This document shows positions 34,299-47,830 of a stretch of 64,000 nt of DNA, in pieces; positions within the stretch are counted from its first letter, which is position 1, and each line of letters starts with the position of its first letter. The stretch spans positions 4,541,001 through 4,605,000 of the forward strand of contig CAMPEX010000001.1 in assembly GCA_946807835.1 (NCBI GenBank). The letters are read 5' to 3'. The stretch is from Ailanthus altissimus (lineage: Eukaryota; Streptophyta; Magnoliopsida; Sapindales; Simaroubaceae). Under the pieces are notes generated by a model. That model did not search any database and had not been told where the DNA came from. It saw nothing but the letters and a program-made list of their open reading frames with translations. Made by a program: the position numbers and the translations under genes.

Positions 34299-36639
34299 TC
34301 TATTTGACCCGAATGTAAGAATTAACATCAAATAATTGGATGATTCTTAATTCAAGCAAAAATTGGTATAATTCTTACAAAACAATTGCTGTTTGGCTCG
34401 TTTAATTCGGTTTCCATTCCATTAACTATTTACTGCTTGGTTTATTTATCATCATTCTTCACAATTCTACACGTAGAAACTACTGATTCATTAATTAAGC
34501 TATCACTCGTGCACTGATTCATCATTACTGGACCATGATTTGAGTAATAGCTAAGAGAAGCTAGACTCGTCTTTTGGTAAAGAATTATTTTATGCCTTGC
34601 CCTCCAACTTCACATGGACACACGTTTATCTGGAGAAAATACATCTAGATCATGGTGATCATTGCAAACTGTCATTTATTGCTTTTGTGTGATGATCTCA
34701 GATCGGACGGTCATGATCTTATTACTGCCATTTAAATCAGACGATAATGATCTCGCTTGATCTCATGATGATCATGTGGTCAACTATTGTGAAATTTCGG
34801 TTTCTAATGATCGTCTTGCTTTCTTATTTCCCATTAAAATCGATCATGATCATTAAAGATAAAGGTTGATTATTTATAGCCACTGGATCATTTTGACATT
34901 ATCATATTTTATCGCTTTAGTTTTAGGATCATGATCTGTTCATTCCATTGCCAGTTGATGATGATCGCTTGCTCAAAGATTGCGATCGTGATCACAGTTT
35001 TAGATCATGATTTAGAATAATTCATACTGCATCAAAATTCGATCAAGATTTAATCATAATCGCAGATTGTACGATTCAAATCTATATTATGTGATAACCG
35101 TTGATTTACTATTAATCATTATCATTGCAATTTTGTCACTACCCTATTGTTTAAAAAAAATCAGATTCATTACTATGTATCAAATGGTTATCATTTATTT
35201 TCATTATTTTTACAAGTCATTTGATCTTGATAATACAACTACAATCATCAACCATTGACTATGTGGCCTGCAGTTGCTAAGAAAATAGTTTGATGATCAT
35301 ATAGTTTTGATGAGATGGTACGGATATGATTTTATTTTGAGCTAAAATCATGGTTTATGATTTCACTTTGATTATTTTTAGTCAATGGCCATGATCAAAG
35401 TAATTAAGATCATTAAATCAAATTCATTGATATTAGTTGATCTACCATTTCATCAAAACAATTCAATGACCATAATTTATTTAAAATGTATCAAAAGCAC
35501 AAATCTTTCATATATTATTTTACTATTAATTTTTTTTTTTTAAAAAGTAAAATGTGGAGTCACTTATAAAAAAATGGCTAAAAAATAAGAAATCACCGCT
35601 TAAAAAATGGAAACAACCCTACAAATATGCCTAAAAAAGTAGAACAACTTTATTATTATTATTTTTTTATTTAATTTTTTATAATATATTTAGAAAACGT
35701 GGAACTCATAGTTTCATAAAAATAAAACCACTAAGGTCCACAAAATTCCACTACCTTTTGAATTTTAATTACTTATTTTATTATTTCTTCAATTCTTTAA
35801 TATTTAAATTCTTTACATTTGCAATGACTTATCATTATTTTTTATTGATATATGTGCTACCCTATTAAAAAAATTGCATCCACAAACGCATTTCATTTTA
35901 AATAATAAAAAATACTTATTAAAACAAATTGTTGGACCAAGAATAAATAGGCTATTATATTAAAGATTATAAGCATGAATTGTTTATTTCACGACTCAAC
36001 TTTATCACTATTATCCAGCCAACACATAATCATCATCCATTGATCATGGTACCATCTTAGTAAGTTTATCACGCAATTTTTAATATAGATAATTATTTCA
36101 TATCAATAACAATGATTATTTACAAATTACATTTTTATTTAATCATATCTACATTATACTTATATATCATTACCATATATTATATCTCACACTGTTTATG
36201 ATTTTATTATTCCATAATAAATTAACAATATGATATGTTGAGATTGAGCTTTTATAGCAAATAATCTTCATTGGAAGTAAAGACATCGACCTACAGTGTA
36301 CGTTAACTCATGGTGTATAATGATATGTGACAAGACCTTTGTAAGGATTAGGAAACTCATAGGACGATACTCACAGTTTTACTTATAAAATAGATCTTTT
36401 ATCCAAATTCTTTTTATCTTACACATTTGAAATATTTATTCTCATTTAATATGACTAATACAAAAACCATCCATAGCATAAATATTTAATTTTAAATTCA
36501 TAATTAGTATGTTTTTTATGAGTGTAAAGTCCTGAAAATATAACGCGAGTATTATTGTCTTTGCCAAAAGAAATTAGCATTTCAGATTATTTTTCACTTC
36601 TTCCCAAAATAAAAATTTAAAAGATAATTGTAGAGATGC
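34299..36639. other. AT-rich leader-like region of element C with a GATC cluster
   Basis: No gene was recognised. The part 34648-35045 contains 19 GATC tetramers by hand count, many in palindromes such as GATCATGATC. 35520-35900 is almost pure A/T with homopolymer runs. A 63-codon frame at 35067-35258 has no recognisable domain. Confidence 0.4.
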
Positions 36640-37686
36640 GAATATGGATAAATGTCAAAATCTCACATCCTCAAAAGCAAATGAAGTATCATTCCAACAC
36701 CATGAGAAGAACTTTGAGGAACAAGATGAAATCTATAATCAATAAGTCACAGCCCAGCAAGTCGTGGCTTCTTCAAATACACTACCATTAACAGTTTCAT
36801 AACAAGTCATTGATTGGATATCGATTATGCAACAAAAGCTTGACGCACAGGTCACTTAAATTGAAAAATTCTCTAAGACCTTTGCACGGCAATAGAACTA
36901 TTTACAAAACGTATTAAAACATAACGAAGAACTACAAGTTCAGTTAGCAAAATAATGCGAGTCCCCCGAGATGGTCAACATTTTGCATAATAATGATTCA
37001 ACCTTGCAACAAAACATACCACCTCCAATAATGTCACCACAAACAGCTTAAGTAGGGCAAGGCATACAAGTCCAAATATGTAAACAACTCAGTAACCTCA
37101 AGTGTGTTTCATAGCAAAGTCGTTGGTGCGTAACACATGACTGCGAATCCTTCCAGCTGCAACTACACCAGCTGATCTTGCTACAGCAACCGCCAAAGCA
37201 TCACCTACAACTTACCTACCTAAAGAAGAGTTGAAAAACTCACGTGCAGAAATTATTTGACGAACACTTGCAAAGCCACCAAATTCTTGCCCTAAAGTGC
37301 TCCTTATTTCCCCACAGCTTGGAAGTTACAAGAGTTTTCATTGTGGAAGAAATCGAGAATCAAAATTAGTTGCCCAACATCTATATGTCTCAATTCAAAA
37401 CATATAAAGGCAGTATTAATCTAGTTAGCCACATGTATTAATTCAAGCAGATCGTGTCTCTTAAAGATTATAATGAATCATTGAAAGTGCAAGTTGTTCA
37501 AATTGAGGTAATACTCGTTGTTAATTTGAAGTATGCTCATAGCAAAAGCTCTCACGAAGATACAGTACTCACAGCACAGTTGTACTCGTAAGAGGGGTGA
37601 TCTAGTTTCAAAACCTACCTCCAAGAATAATCAAGTCCTTTAGCAACTTCTACGAGCTGTTAATGTATTTAACTTAGCTATTATGT
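36640..37686 (+). pseudogene. Retrotransposon gag remnant of element C
   Basis: Plus-strand fragments resemble plant gypsy gag. A glutamine-rich, coiled-coil-like stretch lies near 36820-36950 (QQKLDAQVT, then HNEELQVQLAK). A core block near 37391-37440 reads QFKTYKGSINLVSHMY, followed by FKQIVSLKDYNESLKVQ. This fits the FxxYDGxxDPxxHxxxY pattern of gag capsids, with the Asp-Pro part lost. Several stops and frameshifts are present. It is cut by the solo LTR at 37687. No zinc knuckle was found. Confidence 0.6.
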
Positions 37687-40430
37687 TGTAATATCCAATC
37701 TCTATTAGTAGTATTGCCTGATTTTGGTATAGAGCAATAAAGACACCATAGGGTTACTCGATTTTAACCCTATTAGAAATAATTTTTTTATGGTGCGCAT
37801 GAGAGATATTAGACCTAATTTGATAATTTCACACTCAGTCAGAGCGTCGGACGACCCTAGAATATTTTTGGAATTTTTCTCTATTGGCTTGGGAAAAAAA
37901 ATTTTAATTTACTACATGAATTTCCATTTAAGGGTTATATATGGAACAATCCTTTGTTGAGAAAAATAATCCATATGTTAGAGAATTGACCAATTAGAGA
38001 AAATTTCATAAATTACCAAGTTGGGAATTCTAGTTAGGTCCTTTGACTATTCTAACTAGATAGTTACAAAGGAACTAATTACATACTTAGTTTCTAACCA
38101 ATGGCAAATTAAAAATTTAGAGTAAGTTGAGGGGCAAATTGGACAATTGATGAAGCACTATATATAAAGTAGAAGTGTAGAAATTTCATGAGATTAAAAG
38201 CATAACAAGTTAGAGCATTAGAGGTGAAATTCGGCCAAGAGAAAGGAGGGGCTGCTACAGTGAAATTTCAAGGCTTTTTCATGATTTGTCATACTTGATC
38301 AAGCTAAGATAAGGTCAAGTACAAGTTCCTAATATCAATTAAAGCCTCCATTAGTAAAAATGCAAGAAAAATAGGTAAGAAAAGTATTGTTTTGTGAGGA
38401 TGATATATGAACTTTCAAGATTGCTTCAATTGATGTTATTGTGTGTATTCTTAGTTTAGATTGAGTTGAATTCTAGTGTTCAAGGAGTCATCAAATTGAA
38501 GAAATTGGCAAGCTAAGAATTAGAATTTTTGGTAACTTTGATGTAGAGACTTCAATTAGTTATATTTAGGGCATTAGAATGAAATTGGCTTGATTTTGAT
38601 ACTATTGGAATAAGAAATTGAGGAAAAAAATGTGTTGGGTGGTAGATGTAGATTCAGCCACTTTAAGGAAGTTAGGGTTGAGTTATGTTTTAATTGAATT
38701 GTTGTGTATAAATGGTGCCATATATAAATTGAATATATATGGTTGATGAAAAATCAAAAATGAAGAAAATGGGATATAATTGTCTATTATGGTAAGGTGA
38801 GGGGCAATTATGTCCAACTGAAGTTATAGGGTGTTAAGCAATTTTTTGGGCCTCGGATGGTGAATTAGATAAGATTGAATGGCTTCCTAAATGAAAATCA
38901 GAAAGTAGTATCCATCCAGGCTTTGTATGCCGATTAGGACGTTTAGTAGTTAAATGAGATTCTAGCATTTGAAATGGTTCTAAATGTCATTTATGGGGTG
39001 TAGGTGAAGAAAATCGAGACCAGTAACGGGAGCAGAAAATGACAGAAATTTATCATTTTGTTTATCTTTCATTTATTATGTTTCCGTATAATGAAATTAT
39101 ATGTTTTATGTACTTTTAATGCATAAACATGATTTATGATTTTGATATGTATCCATAGATATGCTTTTACATGTTCAGTTTAAGAAACAACTTTAAACTA
39201 CTGCATTAGTTTCAAAAGGCTATTGGTACCCTCAGATTACAGTGATGGTGATGGTTTAAGACCTAACTAGTATATCCCGTACACATGGCCAGGTTTTGGG
39301 AGGTTTGTCACTAACTTCGGGAAGTCAGGTTCTTGAGTCATGTGAGTCGCTCTATGTGTACGGAGTATTGTCTCGCTATATGTATGCGATGTATGATTCC
39401 CCTGCATAGCCAGTGAGATGTCTTGAGATGTCACTGTAGGTGTTGCTAGCTGAGATGCCCCGTGACCTACTCACGTGTGAGGTGCTAGTTGAGTCACTGC
39501 ATAAGTATAGAGCTTTAGGGTTACCATTGGTACAGTTTCAAAAGAAAATGGCTGAGCGAGAGCTTTAATAGTTTTCGATCTACCGATCGTATATTATGCA
39601 TTTATATGTACATGCTAGTTATTATGTTTTACAGATTTTGGATATTATTTTCTGAAGATGTAAATAAAACCTACTCGGAAAGATTTCATCAGCTTAGGAT
39701 GTTAGAAACCATTTTACTACTTTATACAAGTTTTAAAAACATGATTTATGCATGTCCTTAGAATTTAATATCTATGCAGAATGTTATTGTATTTGAAATC
39801 TTAAATGCACTTACTAAGATCCTTGAGCTCACTCATTTTTTGTTTTATATTTTCTAAACCCCCTTTCCAGGTGTTGGTAGGTATGCAAGCTACTAATTCT
39901 CCTACTACTGATTAGTGGGCCAAATCTGAAGATTATTTTTGTAAATGTAAATGTGCTAAGTAGCACTCTTTTTGCTTTATGCATAGTATTATAGGATTGT
40001 GTATTGTACATATGTTTTGAACAAATAAGAAAAGATTTTGATATTATGATGATCGTTTCATGTTTTACTAGTATGCCAGTTTTTGATTAAAAATGGAATT
40101 GTTGAGTTGAGATGGATTTGGTTTTGAAAAGGTCCGGAGATCCTATTTTGAGATATTGAGAAGCTGTATTGAAATAGAAGTATAATGCTTTACAGGTTTT
40201 GTATTAAATTTTTAGAAAAATAGGGAAAACTCTACCTGTTTTTTTTTGTAAAATTTAATAAGTTATTTTCACATATATTCCAGGATTTTCTCAATAATAG
40301 CAAGAACTAAAAAGGGGTTCGCCTCACATAAATTTCTCCACTTACAAAGTTAAATTCTGAGAAACTTCCATCAGAGTTCCCGGTAGGGCGGCTGAGATCT
40401 ACAGTAGAGGGTCTCGGGTGGGTCCTGTCA
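37687..40430 (+). mobile_element. Solo LTR of family B, plus strand
   Basis: It runs from TGTAATATCC to GGGTCCTGTCA over 2744 bases and aligns along its whole length with the B1 LTR. It is flanked by TATGT (37682-37686) and TATGC (40431-40435), a target duplication with one mismatch. With no internal sequence, it is a recombination product of a former gypsy insertion. Confidence 0.93.
38159..38169 (+). promoter_or_regulatory. TATA-like element of solo LTR B
   Basis: TATATATAAAG follows GCAC at the position where B1 and B2 LTRs have disrupted versions (CTATCTAAG, CTAGATAAG). It is the probable core promoter of this LTR family. Confidence 0.55.
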
Positions 40431-41519
40431 TATGCAGTAATGACTCAAAGAAGTATTAAAAGACTATGTCAAGCATTTAAAGAGATGTATATAAAGATCA
40501 AGAATCTTAACGATGCTTCTCCTCTATAGCCTTCTTCAAATGATTGCTACTAGATACTCATATCTATGAAGACCTTCTCCGATAACCAGCAAGAACTATA
40601 GAAGAATCATTCTGGGATACAGAATCATTTATAAGCATAGAAGAAGATTGCTTAAAGCAAAAGTCGCAACAAGATGATAAAAGTCGCAACTCAACATAAA
40701 GTTTAAGAGCAACTCAACGCCAGGCTAGATGTTATACAAAAAGCAAGATATCTCCTATCACTAAGAAATCAAGGAAGAAGATTAAGCTTTAACACTTTGC
40801 AACGTACTTGAATCGACCTTAAATACTTAGCTGAGAATATCTAGTTAGATAACAAGCCCTTAAAAGTATTCTGTAATCTACTACGAATAAAGACCCCAAT
40901 AAATTTGTGAGATAAACATAAAAAGTGATTGTACTATAATGATCATATGCACAACGTAAATGAATACAAATCATTAAGGATGCAAATTTGACAACCTAAC
41001 GTAAATAGATGTTTGGCCAAAAACTAGTACTGAAAAGTTGAAGCATCTTCCACTTCAAAAAGTCGTAATGATGAGCGAAAAACTATCTCCACTCTTAATA
41101 TTATAGGGAAAAATCATACAACCTAAAAAAATAAAATAAACTTGCTATACATTTATGGCAGGCCCAATAATAATACGAATTCTCTATTCAAGTGATAATT
41201 ATAGAGGTGACAATGATGAAAATAATTAAAACTCTGCTGTAGAAAAAATATATAAATATTTCAAAGAAGCGGTATACAAGCATCTATTGAAGACCAATAT
41301 ACAAAGCATCTCCTTAAAGTAGCTCCAAGCTTTCAAAGAAGCAATGAAGACCAATATATAAAGCATCTCCTCAAAGCCAATGTACAAGCATCACCTTAAA
41401 ACAGCTTCAAAGAAGTCACAAAAATGAAATCTTCTAAAAAGTTAAAGATTCTCACTGTCAGTATTGAGCCTAATGACGAAAGCCTCACCAAGAATGAAAA
41501 AAGAAACATGAAAGAAAGC
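40431..41519. other. Element C interior, repeat-rich, no domain
   Basis: Continues element C after solo LTR B. Near 41262-41405 a unit of about 73 bases recurs imperfectly (cores TTTCAAAGAAGC, GAAGACCAATATA and AAAGCATCTCCT). No coding domain was recognised. Confidence 0.4.
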
Positions 41520-41734
41520 TGATAAGGCGTAATTGTATAAACTATTTTATCTTCCTAACTTGATATTTGTTCAATTTATCTCAATAATTGGGCTATTTAT
41601 GCATATTAATGTTGTTTTATAGGTTGAGGCATTATCGGAGCAAAAATACCGAAAAACGGATGCAAAATGGAGCATTAGAGATAAAAATACGAATGGAGGC
41701 ACTGTTGCTACAGTACCACTGTTTGCTACAGTGC

Positions 41735-41822
41735 AGCGCCGCGGCATTGGATTTCAGCGCCGCTCGCCAATTGCAGAAAGTGAGCGCCGCAGCGCTGAAA
41801 TCCAGCGTCGCGGCGCTGAATT
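41735..41822. repeat. GC-rich inverted repeat upstream of the LTR D TATA box
   Basis: GGATTTCAGCGC at 41749-41760 is the exact inverse complement of GCGCTGAAATCC at 41792-41803, with about 31 bases between. The surrounding 88 bases are packed with GCGCCGC-type CpG words, a sharp contrast to the AT-rich setting. Confidence 0.9.
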
Positions 41823-41868
41823 CTGGGCACTCCTAAGGGCATTTTTGTCCTCTTTTTGCAACCCTACC

Positions 41869-41876
41869 TATATAAA
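41869..41876 (+). promoter_or_regulatory. TATA box of LTR D
   Basis: TATATAAA lies about 65 bases after the GC-rich inverted repeat and upstream of a purine-rich leader. It is a likely promoter of the LTR; transcription is not shown. Confidence 0.6.
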
Positions 41877-42239
41877 CACCCATTGTTTAGCCAAAGAGGA
41901 GGAGAGGGGAGTAGAGGCACAAAATTGAAAGGAGGAGAAGGCTTGAGCTCGAATTGAAGGAGAAGAAATGATGTCTCCAAGGTTTCATGTGCATCATTGA
42001 AGACAATTGAAGAATTGAAACCTTGGAGACATCCCAAATTCGGTTTTCCCTTTCCTTTTCTTTGTTTTTATCCTTTGTTGTCATTTCAATTATGAATATT
42101 AGTTTTAATGAGATGTATCTATGGATGGTTGGATAATTATAGTTATGGTTGGATTTTCATGTGATTAAACTTGATTCCAAGAATTGATGTAGTTTTATTA
42201 ATATTATGTTTGGATGATTTAGTATAAATTCGTGCAATT

Positions 42240-43590
42240 CATTTATGTTTCTTTATGCTTAATGCTTCCAATTGATTGATAAATGAATTGGTTGTTGTGA
42301 ATGTATGGATTTATGCTTGAAAGAGATTGATCCATTTATAGGATTTGGGAGAAACATAACTTTAGGTTGCTATTGAGTTGAAAGGCCAATAACACCTAGG
42401 TAATCTTCATGATCTTCCTTAGGATTTGCATGAGGTGCACTCCAAGTGTTTGATTAAATGCGTGACAGGCGCAAACTCTTTGGGGTGTGCTATTATGCCT
42501 AGGGTTACATGTGGTGCTCTCCGTTTTAAAGTATTTGATAAGCGTGACAGGCCAAACTCTTTAGGGTGTGCCATTATGTCTAGAATTTCATTTGCTAAAA
42601 GTGACAGTGGTAATGAAGTTAATCCTTGGGGTAGTCATTTAAGGGTAGCTTAATGCGTGTATATATAACGGGTTAGATAGACATATCAACTTGGCTATGT
42701 ATGCATAGTATCTCATTCGAACTCGAAAGATGGAATGAGATTAGTCTTAAGCCCTTGATTAATGAATTGAACAAATTTGCTAAAGAAGAAGAACATAGGA
42801 AGAATAGAATGAAATCAATGTTTAGGATCCCATTTGTATAGAATTCGCCATATCGCAAGATTATCATTTTGTTGTAGATTGTAGGTTCTAGGCCTTAATG
42901 GAACTCTATTGAACTTTATGTGTTGAAGTTTCTTTGTGATTAATAGTTATCTTGTGTTATTCGTTTATGCTTTTTATGCGCTTCATGCTTCTAATTGCAT
43001 TGAAAAATGGATTGGATGAATTAAACATTTGGGTTATGTGCTTGACAAAGTTTAATCCATATGTCGATCTTAAAAAGCATAGCTTTAAGTTTGTTAAGTT
43101 GAGAGACTAATGAACTTAGGTAATCATCATGATCTTCCTTAGGATTTGTATGAGGTGCATTCCAAGTGTTTGATTAAATGCGTGACAGGCGCAAACTCTT
43201 TGGGGTGTGCTATTATGCCTAGGGTTACATGTGGTGCTCTCCGTTTTAAAGTGTTTGATAAGCGTGACAGGCCAAACTCTTTAGGGTGTGTCATTATGTC
43301 TAGAATTTCATTTGATGAAGTGACAGTGATAATGAAATTAATCCTTGGGGTAGTCATTTATGGGTTGCGTAATGCATGTTTATGTAAACAAGTTAGATAG
43401 ACATATCAACTTGAATATATATGCATAGTATCTCATTCGCACTCGAAAGATGGAATGAGATTAATCATACACCCTGGATTAATGAATGCATAAATTGGTT
43501 GTTGATTACTAATGACAAAGACCATAGGAACAATATAGAGAAATCAAGTCTCTAGAGCCCCATTGCCATAGATATCTCTTTTCCTTTATT
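42240..43590 (+). repeat. Tandem duplication inside LTR D (offset 720 bp)
   Basis: About 630 bases starting near 42240 recur near 42960. The best-conserved part (42410-42650 and 43130-43370) is nearly identical. Each copy has its own inner repeat of about 85 bases (cores GTGACAGGC, AAACTCTTT and GGGTGTG). The small plus-strand frames in both copies are by-products of the repeat, not genes. Confidence 0.9.
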
Positions 43591-45534
43591 TATCTAGCTA
43601 ATTAGATTTTAGTTGCTTTTAATTCAATAACTCACCTTGCCATTTAGATTAGCCTAAATAAAGTTAGGTTGCCAACATCGTAGTACTTAGCATTAATTTA
43701 GGACACAATCCTCGTGGGAACGATACTCTACACATCACTTTATTACTTGTTGCGATACATGCACTTGCGTTAGTTTGTGTTATAGAAATCACACAACAAA
43801 AGCTCAATTTGATAAAAAAACACAAAAGATGTCTTGAAAAGCACTACCATAAAAAGAGATCAGCAAGCAACGAAAAGATGTTATCATATCAACTTAAAAG
43901 AAGAAAGAAATACAAATACATCGACATCACCATCTCCATAAAAAAGATACACATATTCTACCAAATGGTAACTATAAGAAGTTTTAGAGGGATCCATAAA
44001 AAGAAAAAAGATGAACAAATGGGAAAAAGAAAGCATATAAATAAAAAATGGATATCAATGAAGTCGAGGCACCGCGAGTTAAGAAATTTACTCCCCAAAA
44101 AAGACCTCTAGATCTAAGAAAGCCAAAAATCAATAAAGTCGCGAGAAACATAAGATGTCACAAGGTAGCCTACTTTTAATAAAAGAAATTTATATTTCTA
44201 TTCATAAAAATTTATGCACAATATATGGATAAGACGTTAAAGAGTTTATACTTATGCAAACAATAATAAAAAGTCGCTAGAGTTCATACTCACGCAAATA
44301 ATGAAGAACGCTAGAGAATACTCACGCACAAAAAAAAATCATGAACACTTATATTTATTATTAGCATTATTATATTATAAACAAAAACTGATCCAGAAAG
44401 GAGTTGAATGCTAGAAAGTTTTCCCCAAACTAAGAAATGCCTTATTTAATCAAAACAACTACTGGAAAAGGTGCTTACAGACTAGTGAATGGTTAAGGAA
44501 AAGAAGAACTTAAGTCGTAGAATGCTATCTACCTCAAGAAATATTATATAAAAATAATCAAGGGCCTATAAGAAAAGAGATGTCATAAGGCATCACTAAT
44601 TTTTTAATATTTATATATATATATAATAAGTTTATTTTTTTATTCATAAAAATTTTTATGCATGAATAAGACGCTAAATAGTTCATACTAATGCAAATAA
44701 TATAAGAAGTTTATATTTTTATTCATAAAAAAATATTTATTCATATGAGTAAGACACTAAAAAGTTCATTCTCGCACAAAATATATAAGAAATTTTATGT
44801 TTTTATTCATAAATAAAACGCTAAAGAGTTCATACTTATAGAAAATATATAAGAAGTTTATGTTTTTATTCATAAAAATATTTGTACATATGGATAAGAC
44901 ACTAAAAAGTTTATATTCGTGCCAATAATGAAAAAGTCGCTAGAATTTATACTAGCTTACAAAACAAAAAACAAAAGCCACTTAAGTACATACTCATGCA
45001 TTAAACAGGGAAAAAAGTCACTTGAGTACATACTCGCGCACAAAACAAAAGGAAAGAGAGAGAGAGAGAGGCAATAGAGAATACTCACGCCAAAATAAAA
45101 CAAATAAGAGCTAGAGAATAGTCACACCAAAAAATATATATAAATATAAATAAATATATGTATAAATAAATAAAAATAATGATGATAATAATAATAAAAA
45201 ATAAATAAAAGTTAAATAAATAAATAAATAAGCGCTAGAAAACATACTTGCGCTAAAAATAAAAAGTGCTTGAGAACATACGCTAAAAATTATTAAGCGC
45301 TTGAGAACATACTCACGCTAAAAATAAATAAGCACCCGAGAATATACTCGCTCAAGAACATGCTACGCCAAAATAAATAAGTGGAAGAAAAATACTTGTG
45401 AAAATTTAAATAAGCCAACGGTCAAAACATCGAACCTTAGATGACCATTTTAGTCGCCAAAATTAAAACTTGACGGTCAATGCATCGCACCTAAAACAAC
45501 AAATATAATCGTAAATATTAATATATACATATAG

Positions 45535-45757
45535 CAAAGTTGCCAAAAAGAAAATTATACTCATAAAAACCAATATATATTCATATGGCTAAGTTGCCAA
45601 TGAGAAACCAAAACTTGCTATTGTTAAACAAATATATGTGTAGCAAAGTTGCCAGCGAGAGACCAACACTCACAATAATTAAATATATATACATATGTGC
45701 CAAAATGCCAGCAAGAAATCCAAAACTCGTAATAATTAAAAGATGATGGCCAATGTA
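45535..45757. repeat. Tandem array of 54-57 bp units, four copies
   Basis: Units begin at about 45535, 45589, 45644 and 45701. Each starts with CAAAGTTGCCA or a close variant and contains GAGAAACCAAAACTC-like and ATATATATACATATG-like words. Confidence 0.75.
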
Positions 45758-47639
45758 TTGCAACTAAAGCTGACTAATCTAGTCTAAAAACTTTAAATCC
45801 AACGGCTAGTGCGTTGCACTAAAGCTGATTAATCTAGTCGTATAAACAAAAAGGCAACACAAGTCGCGCAAATCAAAAAGACAACTAAGCATGTCACATA
45901 CTTAGAAATAAAAAACAACTAAATCATGTCACTCATTCAAAGTCAAGATACTAATTATGTTACATACCTATATTACAAAGGCCGACTAAGCAAGTCTGTA
46001 AACTAAATAGGCCAAATAACTAAAGTCAACAAATCTTGTCATAACAAAAGCTGACAAATTATGTTGCAACTAAAGCCGACAAACCATGTCACACATTCAA
46101 AAATTGACAAACATATATCGAAGATTAAAAGCAAACAAATATATGTTGCACAATAAAATATGACTAATTATGTCGCGTATTCAAAAAAAATATACTACTA
46201 AATAAGTCGTACAAATTAAAATTAAAAAAATAAAATATAGTGATGATGATGATAATCACACATTGCATCAATTAAAAAAATAATAATTACACGTCGCATC
46301 ATTCATATTACAAAAATTGAATAAATAAATCACACAAGTTAAAAAGACAACAAATACAAGTCACAACATTCATATATATCGAATGAAGTTGTATAATCAA
46401 AACAACTAAACACATTATCAAGAGACAACTAATTACGTCACATACTTACAATTAAAAGATGACGTAATATGCCATGTATTCATAATCAATTAAGTTGCAC
46501 ATTTATATTCATAAGATGACTAATCAAGTTGCATATTCATAGTCGAAAGGCGACTAATGATGTCATATTCTCATAATTATTTTGCTCACCTATAATTGAC
46601 TAGTCCTATTGCATGCTCAGAACTAAAAGAGATTTTTGCATTTGCTATCTGTATCAAATAAGATACAGGACTCTACTAGTAGTTACAACTAGTTTTAGGG
46701 GGTTCCAAGAAGAAAAAAAATCATAAAGAAAAACATAAGCTATCAAATCTTGCAAGTCTCTAAATCAAGCAAGTTATCAAATCTTGTGTGTTAACCAATA
46801 AAGCAAGTTGTCAAAATTTTGCAAGTTATCAAATCACGTAAGATTGTCAAATATTACAAATTATTGAATCACACAAGCTACTATATCTTGTGAGTTGACA
46901 AATCACAAAATTTGTTAAATCACATAAGCTATCAAAGTATGTAAATATCAAAATATGCGAATCATCAAAAATCTCGTAAAATGTGCATCTATGCAGAATT
47001 TTTCAAACAAAAAGCTATTAGCTATTCTCCTTATAATCATATCTTGAAAATAAATTTTATAGTCAAAGAAAGCAAGACAATAGATATTATAACTTACATT
47101 ATAGCAAAACTCGTTGAATTATCAAAAGATGACTAAACATGTCACGCTATCATAATCAAGAGCTATAAGTAGTTTACCTAAATTGATATGACAATAACAT
47201 GAATAAATAAATCATGATTAGAAAACAAAGATGGCTTCACAGATTTTGCAAATATTGAATACATGATTTCTAGAAAAGAAAAAAAGATACACGTGAGTTG
47301 AAAAACACATGGGTAGCCAAAATACATGAATTGCCAAAACTTACACTTAGCTAAAATCACACAAGATGTCAAACATTATGAGTTTCAAATTATCAAATGA
47401 CTGGCCAAATACATATTTAAGCAAGTTTCCAAATAAAATATTATTAGTAAAAATTGTTAGTAATATGTGATATAAGTTATTCTCATCACAATCATGTTTT
47501 GACAATAAAGCTTTGTAGATTAAAAGTGAACAATAAAATTGGGAGTTTTATTATAGCACAACTCGTAGCACGTTTAAAAGTCAACTAAATAAAGTCGTAT
47601 GATTGAAAATGACTAATTATGTTGCACACTAATAATCAA

Positions 47640-47830
47640 AAGACGATAAAGTATGTTGCAACATCATAATTAAAAGGTAATTGAGTACGTCACACCCTTA
47701 TAATAAAAAAATAAGTAAACATGTCGCAACATCATAATTAAAAGATGACTGAGTACATCGCACCTTATAATCAAAAGACAGTTATGTATGTCGCACCATT
47801 ACATCAAAAGGATGATTAGTCCTATAACAT
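47640..47830. repeat. Array of about 33-bp units with GTCGCAC core
   Basis: Cores reading GTTGCAA, GTCACAC, GTCGCAA, ATCGCAC and GTCGCAC recur about every 33-34 bases, each followed by a CATAATTAAAAGATGA-like spacer. The same unit, more eroded, is scattered over 45880-46650 and 47860-48300. Confidence 0.6.

Larger units (their letters stand above)
41520..43798 (+). mobile_element. Solo LTR of family D, plus strand, perfect target duplication
   Basis: It starts TGATAAGGCG and ends CACACAACA, 2279 bases. It is flanked on both sides by AAAGC (41515-41519 and 43799-43803). The 3' part (CTCGTGGGAACGATACTC, then TTACTTGTTGCGATACAT) is the wording found at the ends of many plant gypsy LTRs of the Athila/Tat kind. 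It carries a TATA box, a GC-rich inverted repeat upstream of it, and an internal tandem duplication. No internal element domains remain. Lineage is tentative; the LTR call itself is firm. Confidence 0.92.

Noticed and set aside
42426..43400. Two similar plus-strand frames as a duplicated gene pair
   Set aside because: They are the same noncoding LTR D segment in tandem. An overlapping minus-strand frame is equally long and the translation resembles no known family.
43809..44111. 100-codon lysine-rich frame as a small basic protein gene
   Set aside because: It lies in AT-rich, purine-biased minisatellite sequence where long AAA/AAG runs open frames by chance. It has no domain and no support.
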